DNA of 57,527 nucleotides from a virus. The DNA is taken from positions 1-57,527 of IMG/VR virus record IMGVR_UViG_3300025929_000019; one strand, written 5' to 3'. A program made the translations under genes and the position numbers. This document shows positions 21,006 to 28,521 of the stretch, piece after piece (the first letter of the stretch is position 1; each line of letters opens with the position of its first letter). The notes below the pieces were generated by a model, which worked only from the letters and a program-made list of their open reading frames with translations, was not told the origin of the DNA and did not search any database.

Positions 21006-22918
21006 GCGATGCGCACCCTCAGCGTGCGTTCGACGGCCCCGACGGGTACGTTGCCGGCCTCGAGGCCATTTCGCGCGCGTTTGAACCGCGCCGGCCGCTG
21101 CCGATATCGGCGTGGGCGGCGCGAAACCGCGTCCTTTCGGGAAAATCGGCGTCTGAACCTGGCCGCTGGCGCAATGAGCGCATCCCGTACCTACCGGCGA
21201 TTATGGACGCGCTGGGTCCGCGCGACCCTGCGCGGATCGTTGTCTTCGTGGCGTCGAGCCAGGTCGGCAAGAGCGAGTGCGGGCTCAACTGGATTGGTTC
21301 CACGTGTCACCAGAAGCCGGAATCGTTCCTCGTGCTGTTCCCGACCGAGAAGGTCGCCCGCAAATGGGTGCGCACGCGGCTTGATTCGATGATCGCGACG
21401 ACGCCGGCGCTGCGCGCGATCCTGCCGCCCGGCCGGCGCTCGTCCGCCGGCAACACGCTGCAGGAGAAGCACGGCCCGGGCTTCGTGCTCTATACCGGCT
21501 CGGCGAATATCCCCGACGATCTCGCGTCCGTGTCGGTCCCGCACGTGCTGCTCGACGAGGTCGACCGCATGCCGACCGTGCTCGATGGCGAAGGCGACCC
21601 GATCGAGCTCGCGATGCGGCGCCTGACCACATTCCCGCGCTCGAAGTGCTTCATGGCGTCGACACCGACGACCGAGGAAACCTCGCGCATCTGGCCGGCG
21701 TGGGAAGGCTCGTCGATGGCGCGCTACTATGTGCCGTGCACGCACTGCGCGCACGCGCAATATCTGCGCTGGGAACAACTGAAATGGCCGGAAGGGCGTC
21801 CCGAGCAGGCGATGTACGCGTGTGAGTCGTGCGGTGGCCTGATCGAAGAGCGCGCCAAGACGGAGATCCTCGCGGCGGGCGAATGGCGCCATGAGCATCC
21901 GGAGCGCGAGATCGAGGTCAAGGGCTTCCACGCGTCGGGGCTGATGACGCCGATCGGGCTCGGCGACTCGTGGGCGCAGCACGCGAAGGTGTGGGAGCGC
22001 GCGAAGGGCAGGCCGGAGAGCCTGCAGGTGTTCTTCAATACGCGCCTGGGCGAAGTCGTCAAGAGCGAGCGCCAGCAGCTCAGGTGGGAAGCCGTCTACG
22101 AGCGGCGCGAGCCGTATCGGCTGCGCACGATCCCGAAGGGCGTGCTGCTCCTCACCGGCGGCACAGACGTGCAGGCCGACCGGCTCGAGACGCAGATCCT
22201 CGGCCACGGCCGCGAAGAGCGGATCACCGCGGTCGATTACATCGTGCACCGTGGCGACACGACGCGCCCGGAAGTGTGGGCCGAGCTTGACGACTACCTC
22301 GCCGGCGAGATCGTCAACAGCTTCGGCGTGCCGATGCGTCTCTCGTGCACGCTGATCGACTCGAACTACATTACCGAGACGGTGCTCGGCTTCACACGTG
22401 AACGGAAGTCGCGCAACATCCTCGCGGCCCGCGGTTCGAACATCGCCGGGCGCCTGCCGATCGGCAAGCCGTCGTATCCCGACGTGAAATGGCGCGGCAA
22501 GCAGGACAAGTACGGCGTCGAGCGCTACGAGATCGGCGTGTCGATGCTCAAGCACTGGCTCTACATGCGGCTCGCGGCCGATGCAGGGACGTCGGATGCG
22601 CCGATGCCGATCGATAGCCGGCACATCCGCTTCAGCGACGAGCTGCCGCAGGAATACTACCGGCAACTCGTGGCCGAAATCTTCGACCCGAAGAAGGGAT
22701 GGATCGCGCGCGCCAACTATCACCGCAACGAGGCGCTGGACACCTTCGTGCTCGCGCGCGCGGCGGCGTTACATCACTCGGTCGCCGTCCATCGCATGCG
22801 CGAGGCAGACTGGGCTCGCCTCGAGGCGCTGTATGAGCCGACGACGAAGCAGGAAAAGAGCGGCAAGCCGCCACAGCGCTTCCCCGGCTTCGTCCCGGTG
22901 CCAGCAAGGACGGACTGA
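21002..22918 (+). CDS. Terminase large subunit (GpA family)
   Basis: 638 residues, from the GTG at 21002 that overlaps the small subunit stop. Residues 80-92 hold a Walker A-like VASSQVGKSE, residues 181-190 the Walker B HVLLDEVD. A Cys-x2-Cys pair (CTHCAH and CESCGG) is near 241-282, and the nuclease half is C-terminal (GGTDVQADRLE). It cuts concatemers and translocates DNA into the prohead, together with the small subunit. Confidence 0.93.
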   Translation: MSDAHPQRAFDGPDGYVAGLEAISRAFEPRRPLPISAWAARNRVLSGKSASEPGRWRNERIPYLPAIMDALGPRDPARIVVFVASSQVGKSECGLNWIGSTCHQKPESFLVLFPTEKVARKWVRTRLDSMIATTPALRAILPPGRRSSAGNTLQEKHGPGFVLYTGSANIPDDLASVSVPHVLLDEVDRMPTVLDGEGDPIELAMRRLTTFPRSKCFMASTPTTEETSRIWPAWEGSSMARYYVPCTHCAHAQYLRWEQLKWPEGRPEQAMYACESCGGLIEERAKTEILAAGEWRHEHPEREIEVKGFHASGLMTPIGLGDSWAQHAKVWERAKGRPESLQVFFNTRLGEVVKSERQQLRWEAVYERREPYRLRTIPKGVLLLTGGTDVQADRLETQILGHGREERITAVDYIVHRGDTTRPEVWAELDDYLAGEIVNSFGVPMRLSCTLIDSNYITETVLGFTRERKSRNILAARGSNIAGRLPIGKPSYPDVKWRGKQDKYGVERYEIGVSMLKHWLYMRLAADAGTSDAPMPIDSRHIRFSDELPQEYYRQLVAEIFDPKKGWIARANYHRNEALDTFVLARAAALHHSVAVHRMREADWARLEALYEPTTKQEKSGKPPQRFPGFVPVPARTD

Positions 22919-23175
22919 TGACCGCCGAAACGTGCGATCAGATGCGGGCGCGGCTCGCAACCTACGTCGCGGCGCGCGACAACATCGTGATGGGGAAGCA
23001 GGTCGCGTCATTCGGCCACGGCGAGAATCACCAGGCGTATGCGGCGCCCGATCTAAGGACGCTGAACGCCATGATCACTGGGCTCAAGGGCGAGATCGCA
23101 TGCAAGTGCCCGGGCAACGGCCGGGCCAATCGCGTGATCCACATCACGCCGTCCGACGGCAGTAGACGCTGGTGA
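22918..23175 (+). CDS. Head-tail joining protein gpW-like
   Basis: 85 residues in the lambda gpW position, between terminase and portal. The residues RARLATYVAARDNIVMGKQV and LRTLNAMITGLKGEIA match the two helical elements of gpW. It occupies the portal pore in filled heads. ATGA/GTGA couplings on both sides. Confidence 0.8.
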   Translation: MTAETCDQMRARLATYVAARDNIVMGKQVASFGHGENHQAYAAPDLRTLNAMITGLKGEIACKCPGNGRANRVIHITPSDGSRRW

Positions 23176-24824
23176 GCATGCATACCGCGCTTGCGAAGCC
23201 GCATTACACGCTTCGCGGGGGCGAGCTCGTGCCGAAGATGACGGGAGATTTCCCGGTCGAGCGGTCGAATCGGCTGTGGGATACGTCGAACAAGGGCGCT
23301 GGCTGGACGCGCGACGTTGCCGACTGGAATCCACGCCGCGGCTCGGCGGACGCGGACATCCTGCGCGATCTGCCGATGCTAACCGGGCGTTCCCGAGACA
23401 TCGAGCGCAACAACGGCGTTGCGAACGGGATCGTCCGTACGCTCACCGACAACGTCGTCGGTACCGGTTTTCGGCTGGTGCCGCGGCCAAACTATCTCGC
23501 GCTCGGCAAGGACAAGGCGTGGGCGGACGACTGGTCCCTGAAGGTCTCGGCGCTGTGGTGGCAGTGGGCGGAAACGACGGCCTGCGACGCCGCCGACACG
23601 ATGACCTTCGACCAGATAACGACGCAGATCCTCACCGGGCAGATTCTCAACGGCAGCGCGCTCGCGCTACCACTGTGGCTCCCCGATCGCAACGACGGAT
23701 TCGCGACGAAATTGCAGACGGTCGAGGCCGATCGGCTGTCGAATCCGAACGGCGAGCCGGATTCGCAACGCCGCCGCGGCGGCATCGAATTCGACGAGTA
23801 CGGCGCGCCGGTCGCGTATCACGTCCGCAAGGTCCACCCTGGCGACTTCCTGATCGCAGGCGTGCAGAACGTTACCGATATGTTCACGTGGGAGACGATC
23901 CCGCGGCGCACGCCGTTCGGCCGGGCACGCGTGCTGCACGTGTTCGATCCGCAGCGCTCGCAGCAGTCGCGCGGCAAGCCGCTGCTCTCGTCGGTGCTCT
24001 CCGAGTTCAAGAACGTCGATCGCTACACGATGGCCGAGCTGCAGGCGGCCGTGGTCAACGCGATGATCGCGCTGGTGATCCAGACGCCGATGGACCCGGA
24101 ACAGGTCGCGCACCTGTTCGGCAACAACATGGACAAGTACCTCGCGTTTCGCGACGAGCATCACGTACGCCTGCAGGCCGGCAGCGCGATCTCGCTCAAT
24201 CCCGGGGATACGGCGCAGTCGTTCCTGCCGCAGCGTCCGGCGTCAGGCTTCGGCGCCTTCCTCGAGAACATGCACCGCATCATCGGGTTGCCGGCGGGGC
24301 TGCCGTACGAGCTCGTGATGAAAGACTTCTCGAAGACCAACTACTCGAGTGCACGCGCGTCGATGCTCGAGGCCTGGCGCTCGTTCCTGCGCTGCCGCGA
24401 CTGGCTCGGCACGCAATGGTGCGACCCGGTGTACGACCTCTGGCTCGAGGAGATGGTAAACGCCGGGAGGATCGAAGCCGCGGGCTTCTACGACAAGCGC
24501 GCCGCGTGGACGCGCTGCCGCTGGATCGGCCCTGGCCGCGGCTGGGTCGACCCGGTCAAGGAGGCGCAGGCGGCGCAGATACGGATGGCGTCGTTCATCA
24601 CCACGCTCGAAGACGAATGCGCGGAGACAGTGGGCGGCGACTGGCGCGAGAAGCTCGATCAAGCCGCCGTCGAGCGCGAGTACAAGGTCGCGAAGGGCCT
24701 GCCGCCCGATCTCGTCGTGCAAATGTCGCGGCAGGTGCAGGAGCACCCCGTCGACGACACGAGCCCGGGCGCCGCCTCTGCGGACCCGCAGGGCACGCCG
24801 GACGAAACGGCGGCCGCCGCATGA
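23172..24824 (+). CDS. Portal protein (lambda gpB family)
   Basis: 550 residues from the GTG at 23172, overlapping the previous stop. Family features are the N-terminal SRDIERNNGVANGIVRTLTD, the central FLENMHRIIGLPAGLPYELVMKDF, and the C-terminal His/Asp-rich segment. Twelve copies form the ring through which DNA enters and leaves the head. The final 30 residues are acidic and Ala-rich and may be cleaved or flexible. Confidence 0.93.
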   Translation: MSMHTALAKPHYTLRGGELVPKMTGDFPVERSNRLWDTSNKGAGWTRDVADWNPRRGSADADILRDLPMLTGRSRDIERNNGVANGIVRTLTDNVVGTGFRLVPRPNYLALGKDKAWADDWSLKVSALWWQWAETTACDAADTMTFDQITTQILTGQILNGSALALPLWLPDRNDGFATKLQTVEADRLSNPNGEPDSQRRRGGIEFDEYGAPVAYHVRKVHPGDFLIAGVQNVTDMFTWETIPRRTPFGRARVLHVFDPQRSQQSRGKPLLSSVLSEFKNVDRYTMAELQAAVVNAMIALVIQTPMDPEQVAHLFGNNMDKYLAFRDEHHVRLQAGSAISLNPGDTAQSFLPQRPASGFGAFLENMHRIIGLPAGLPYELVMKDFSKTNYSSARASMLEAWRSFLRCRDWLGTQWCDPVYDLWLEEMVNAGRIEAAGFYDKRAAWTRCRWIGPGRGWVDPVKEAQAAQIRMASFITTLEDECAETVGGDWREKLDQAAVEREYKVAKGLPPDLVVQMSRQVQEHPVDDTSPGAASADPQGTPDETAAAA

Positions 24825-24859
24825 CGCTTGATCGACACTCCTCCTGTCGGTCAACTTTC

Positions 24860-24888
24860 GGGGCGCTTCGGCGCCCCGTCCTTTTCGG
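24860..24888 (+). terminator. Hairpin with UUCG tetraloop between portal and protease genes
   Basis: GGGGCGC-TTCG-GCGCCCC, then GTCCTTTTC. A 7-bp GC stem with a stable tetraloop and a short T-rich run. It could slow or partly stop late transcription, or act as a protective RNA element. Confidence 0.55.
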
Positions 24889-24897
24889 GCGGCGCGC

Positions 24898-26301
24898 GTG
24901 AGGCTCCTCGGCCTCGCGACCGCGCTGTACAACCGGCCGCTGCTCGTCACGCCTGACCGCGCCGCCGAGATCGAGCGCGCCTATCGCCTGCACGAAAACG
25001 CGGACGGCCGCGCGGCGCTGCTGGCGCCCGCCGTCGAACATCCCACACCGCGGCACGAGCTCGCCACACCAGGCGGCAGCCGCACCGATGCCGGCTATTA
25101 CCGCACCGCCGACGGGGTTGCGATCATCTCCGTCGTCGGCACGCTGGTGCAGCGCGGCGATTCGATGGATGCGATGTCCGGCCTGCTCTCGTATGGGCGC
25201 ATCGCCAGCATGCTGCAGGCCGCGCTCGACGATCCGCGCACCGACACGATCCTGCTCGAGATCGATTCTCCCGGCGGCGAGGCGAACGGCCTCATGGACC
25301 TCGCGGCGAAGGTGAAAGCGGCCGGCGCGAAAAAACCGGTGCACGCCATCGCCCTCGAGCAGGCGTTTTCCGCCGCCTACTGGCTCGCGACGTCGGCGTC
25401 GAAGATCTACACCCCGCAAACCGGCATGGTCGGCTCGATCGGCGTGGTGATGCTGCACGTCGACCAATCCGGGCGCGACGCGAAGCAGGGCATCGTCTAT
25501 ACGCCGATCTTCGCCGGCGCGCACAAGGTCGATTTCTCCTCGCACGCGCCGCTCTCGGATGACGCGAAGGCGATCGCGCAGGACGAGGTCGACCGGCTCT
25601 ACGGGATGTTCGTGCAGGCGGTCGCAGATGGCCGCGGCGTGGATCCGCAAGTGGTGCGTGACACCGAGGCCGGGCTCCTGAATCCGCAGGCCGCGGAAGA
25701 CGCAGGATTGATCGACGGCGTCGCCTCATTCGACGAAACGCTCGCCGCGCTCGCGGCTGAAGCGAAGCAGTCCAGGTATCGCGGAATGCGGGCGGCGGCT
25801 GCCGCCCTGCTGGTCGAAGACGGCCGCGACGTTTCTCACTTCTCGCCACTCAACGATGAAAGGATTGACATGGCAGAAACAAGCAAGGCGCCGACGTTCA
25901 GCGCCGACGAGGTCGAAAAGGCCCGCGCGGAAGCGCGCGCGGAAGCGGAAAGCAAGGCGAAGGCCGAACGCGACCAAGCGGCGTCCGGCGCGGCGAAAGC
26001 AGCGCAGGAACGCGTTGCGGGCATTCTGGGCCATGCCGAAGCGCAGGGCCGGCGGACACTGGCCGAGCACATCGCGTTCAAGACGACGACGTCGCTCGAA
26101 GACGCGGTGGCGCTGCTCGCCGCGTCGCCAAAGGATGCGCCCACGAAGCCAGCGAATCCGCTCGCCGACGCAATGGCCGTGGTGCCGAACCCGAAGGTCG
26201 GCATCGATGCCGACAAGGATGCGAAGGTCGCCGCGCCGATCGCGGCCAACGTCTATGCGTTCCGACGCGAGTGCGTCGCGAAGGCCCGCGCCGGACGCTA
26301 A
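24898..26301 (+). CDS. Head maturation protease fused to scaffold (S49-type)
   Basis: 467 residues from the GTG at 24898. Residues 75-300 form an S49/SppA-like domain (TILLEIDSPGGEANGLMD, then EQAFSAAYWLATSASKIY with the nucleophile Ser near 158, and GMVGSIGVVM). Beyond 320 it is scaffold-like: highly charged coiled coil then a Pro/Ala-rich end. As in lambda C/Nu3, the C-terminal part can be produced separately from an internal start. Confidence 0.9.
   Translation: MRLLGLATALYNRPLLVTPDRAAEIERAYRLHENADGRAALLAPAVEHPTPRHELATPGGSRTDAGYYRTADGVAIISVVGTLVQRGDSMDAMSGLLSYGRIASMLQAALDDPRTDTILLEIDSPGGEANGLMDLAAKVKAAGAKKPVHAIALEQAFSAAYWLATSASKIYTPQTGMVGSIGVVMLHVDQSGRDAKQGIVYTPIFAGAHKVDFSSHAPLSDDAKAIAQDEVDRLYGMFVQAVADGRGVDPQVVRDTEAGLLNPQAAEDAGLIDGVASFDETLAALAAEAKQSRYRGMRAAAAALLVEDGRDVSHFSPLNDERIDMAETSKAPTFSADEVEKARAEARAEAESKAKAERDQAASGAAKAAQERVAGILGHAEAQGRRTLAEHIAFKTTTSLEDAVALLAASPKDAPTKPANPLADAMAVVPNPKVGIDADKDAKVAAPIAANVYAFRRECVAKARAGR
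25870..26301 (+). CDS. Nested scaffold protein (Nu3-like), in-frame internal start
   Basis: An ATG at 25870 has AAAGGA 5 bases upstream and opens the 143-residue C-terminal part of the protease gene (MAETSKAPTFSADEVEKARA). Charged, Ala-rich and coiled coil, as scaffolds are. Lambda Nu3 arises in just this way from within gene C. Confidence 0.7.
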   Translation: MAETSKAPTFSADEVEKARAEARAEAESKAKAERDQAASGAAKAAQERVAGILGHAEAQGRRTLAEHIAFKTTTSLEDAVALLAASPKDAPTKPANPLADAMAVVPNPKVGIDADKDAKVAAPIAANVYAFRRECVAKARAGR

Positions 26302-26325
26302 TCCATACAACGAAGGAGCATTTAC

Positions 26326-26685
26326 ATGCTGACGGAATCGATCCATGCCGGCGCCTTCCTGATCTCGGAAGAAGACGGCCATATCTCTCGCGACGCGGTC
26401 ACCATCGTCTCGGGACAGAATCTTGTTGCTGGGGCCGTGCTCGGCAAGATCACGTCGGGCGGCAAGTACGCCGCATACGACAACAACGCGAGCGACGGCA
26501 CGCAGACGGCGGCGGCAATCTTGTACGCCGCGTGCGACGCGACCGCCGGCGACACGCAAGCGACCGCGATCACGCGCATGGCCGAGGTCAACGGCAAGGA
26601 GCTCACCTGGTCGGACAACAGCCCGTCGTCGGACGTGACGGCCGGCATCGCCGATCTCGCGGTCGTTCACATCATCGTCCGCTAA
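26326..26685 (+). CDS. Head decoration protein (gpD-like)
   Basis: 119 residues with the family's AGAVLGKITSGGKYAAYD and ending in a beta strand (LAVVHIIVR). It would trimerise on the expanded capsid to stabilise it. AAGGAG lies 9 bases before the ATG. Confidence 0.88.
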   Translation: MLTESIHAGAFLISEEDGHISRDAVTIVSGQNLVAGAVLGKITSGGKYAAYDNNASDGTQTAAAILYAACDATAGDTQATAITRMAEVNGKELTWSDNSPSSDVTAGIADLAVVHIIVR

Positions 26686-26709
26686 TCGCGGCCCCCAGAC
26701 AGGACCATC

Positions 26710-27726
26710 ATGGACAACGTGCTTGACGTATTCAGCAGCGATGCATTCAGCTTCGTTGCGCTGACCGACGCGATCAACAAGATCCCGTTCGCGCCGAATC
26801 GCGCGAGCGTTGTCGTCGACTGGAATGAGCAAGGCGTTCCGGTCACGACCGTCGAATTCGAACAGATCGAAAACGTGCTCACGCTCGTCAACCCGAGCCC
26901 TCGCGGCGCGCCCGGCGAAACGCGGGCGAAACCGAAACGCCAGGTCGAGGTGATTTCGATCCCGCACTACGAACTCAATGGCGGAGTTGCCGCTTCTGAG
27001 GTGCAGGGCGTGCGCGCCTTCGGCCAGGGCAGTGTCATGCAGACCGCGCAGCAGAAGGTCGCGGAAGTCCAGCTCGTGCAGGCGAACGATCTCGACGCAA
27101 CGCTCGAGTATCAGCGTCTGGGCGCCATCAAGGGCATCGTGCTCAACGGCGACGGCTCGACGATGGTTAACCTGTTCACGAAGTTCAACGTGACGCCGCA
27201 GACCGAAGTCGACTTCAATCTCGATTCGACGGCAGACGACGGCGCGTTGCTGACGACCTGCACGCAGATCGTCCGCGGGGCCGCGCGAGCCTTGGGCGGC
27301 ACGCCGTTCACCGGCATCTACGCTTTCTGTTCGGACTCGTTCTGGGATGCACTGCTCTCGAACACGGAACGCCGCAAGACGTACCAGGCGCAGAACGCGG
27401 CGCAACTGCGCGACGGCGATGCCTTCGGGACGTACAGCTTCGGCGGCATCACGTTCGAGAACTACCGCGGCGGCGTGGGTACGGAAGAGAGCACGGCTTT
27501 CATCGAGGCCGACAAGGCGTATTGCTTCCCCGTCGGTGTTCCCCGTCTGTTCCGCACGGTCTATGCCCCCGCGGACTACTGGGAGACGGTGAACAGCGAC
27601 GGGTTGCCGCGTTACTCGCGACTCTTCCCCTGGGACAACATGAAGGGTGTCGGCATCGATACGCAAACCAACGCGATGTCGTACTGCACGCGCCCGCGCG
27701 CGCTGTTCAAGGGCAAGCTGACGTAA
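26710..27726 (+). CDS. Major capsid protein (gpE-like)
   Basis: 338 residues of the gpE family, at the expected place after the decoration protein. Visible markers are PFAPNRASVVVDWNEQGVP near the N-terminus, RAFGQGSVMQTAQQKVAE in the middle and the C-terminal DTQTNAMSYCTRPRAL. Builds the HK97-fold shell. A few bases separate it from the decoration gene. Confidence 0.92.
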   Translation: MDNVLDVFSSDAFSFVALTDAINKIPFAPNRASVVVDWNEQGVPVTTVEFEQIENVLTLVNPSPRGAPGETRAKPKRQVEVISIPHYELNGGVAASEVQGVRAFGQGSVMQTAQQKVAEVQLVQANDLDATLEYQRLGAIKGIVLNGDGSTMVNLFTKFNVTPQTEVDFNLDSTADDGALLTTCTQIVRGAARALGGTPFTGIYAFCSDSFWDALLSNTERRKTYQAQNAAQLRDGDAFGTYSFGGITFENYRGGVGTEESTAFIEADKAYCFPVGVPRLFRTVYAPADYWETVNSDGLPRYSRLFPWDNMKGVGIDTQTNAMSYCTRPRALFKGKLT

Positions 27727-27746
27727 CCGCTTGACCGGGAGCACGC

Positions 27747-27929
27747 ATGTCGGAAATAAGCACGCACGCGTTCAAGCTGTTCGAGTCCATCGATCAACGG
27801 CTTCAACGCATCGAGGCGCTCATGGGGCAGCTCGTGGAAGAGAAGGAACTGCGCGAGGCGATGATGCAGGCCGTCGTCGACATCAAGCAGCACGCGCAGG
27901 CGATCAAGGACGCTTTGCCAAGGGCGTAA
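27747..27929 (+). CDS. Small coiled-coil protein
   Basis: 60 residues, nearly entirely helical with heptad spacing (FESIDQRLQRIEALMGQL). The ATG follows the capsid stop by 20 bases and a terminator comes right after the gene. Unknown function; perhaps a head accessory protein. Confidence 0.65.
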   Translation: MSEISTHAFKLFESIDQRLQRIEALMGQLVEEKELREAMMQAVVDIKQHAQAIKDALPRA

Positions 27930-27931
27930 GT

Positions 27932-27951
27932 GCGCCGAGAGGCGCTTTTTT
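27932..27951 (+). terminator. Intrinsic terminator
   Basis: GCGCC-GAGA-GGCGC followed by TTTTTT. A clear rho-independent form with a 5-bp GC stem and six Ts, immediately after the small coiled-coil gene. Confidence 0.75.
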
Positions 27952-27973
27952 GCAATCACTGAAAGGAAAAAGC

Positions 27974-28225
27974 ATGGCCGCAATCGATGATTTCAAAGCT
28001 GCCGTCGCAGCGGAAGATACCCTGATCGACCAGGCAGTCGCATTCATCAAGGGCACGCCGGATGTCATTGCGGCGGCGGTCGCGCTGCAGGCGTCCAACG
28101 ACGATGCCGCGCTCGCGGCATTGCAGGCCGACGTGCAAGCGCACGCGGATGCGCTCACCAGTGCACTGCCGGCGCCCACCGTGACGCCGTCCACGCCAGC
28201 GGTCGAGCCAATTCCGACGGCGTAA
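27974..28225 (+). CDS. Small Ala-rich helical protein
   Basis: 83 residues. AAGGAAAAAG lies before the ATG. Helical and Ala-rich (ALQASNDDAALAALQADVQ), with a Pro/Thr-rich C-terminus (PTVTPSTPAVEPIPTA). Shares one base with the next start (TAATG). Confidence 0.65.
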   Translation: MAAIDDFKAAVAAEDTLIDQAVAFIKGTPDVIAAAVALQASNDDAALAALQADVQAHADALTSALPAPTVTPSTPAVEPIPTA

Positions 28226-28521
28226 TGTCAACGCAGGCGCAAATCGACGCGCGCAGCGCAGTGTTTGAGGCTGTGCGCGTCGGTTTAAACGTCGCCGCCG
28301 GCCAGTGGAATGCGATGGCGGCGGCGCTGAATGCTGCGCTTCCTGCCTTGCGCACGGATGGCGGATCGGACCCGCAGCCCTTGGTCGACGCATTGAACGC
28401 CATCGTCACGGTGGCGACGGCAGCGATCACGCCGCTGCACGCCGACATCGATGCGGCGGCGGCGATGGCGGCGAGCGATCCGCCGGCTGCGCCGACCAAT
28501 CTCGTCGCGACGCTCGCATGA
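28225..28521 (+). CDS. Small Ala-rich helical protein, similar type
   Basis: 98 residues, helical and Ala-rich with ALNAIVTVATAAITPLHAD and a SDPPAAPTNL ending. Resembles the preceding gene in composition and the two may be paralogues. Its last words recur at the start of the next protein (PAAPTNL), suggesting modular exchange. Confidence 0.65.
   Translation: MSTQAQIDARSAVFEAVRVGLNVAAGQWNAMAAALNAALPALRTDGGSDPQPLVDALNAIVTVATAAITPLHADIDAAAAMAASDPPAAPTNLVATLA

Noticed and set aside
21191-22723. 510-codon open frame on the minus strand
   Set aside because: Antisense to the terminase large subunit; composition is what GC-rich codon bias yields on the opposite strand, with no start signal or family.
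25726-27744. 672-codon open frame on the minus strand
   Set aside because: Antisense to the scaffold, decoration and capsid genes, all clearly recognised; a GC shadow.
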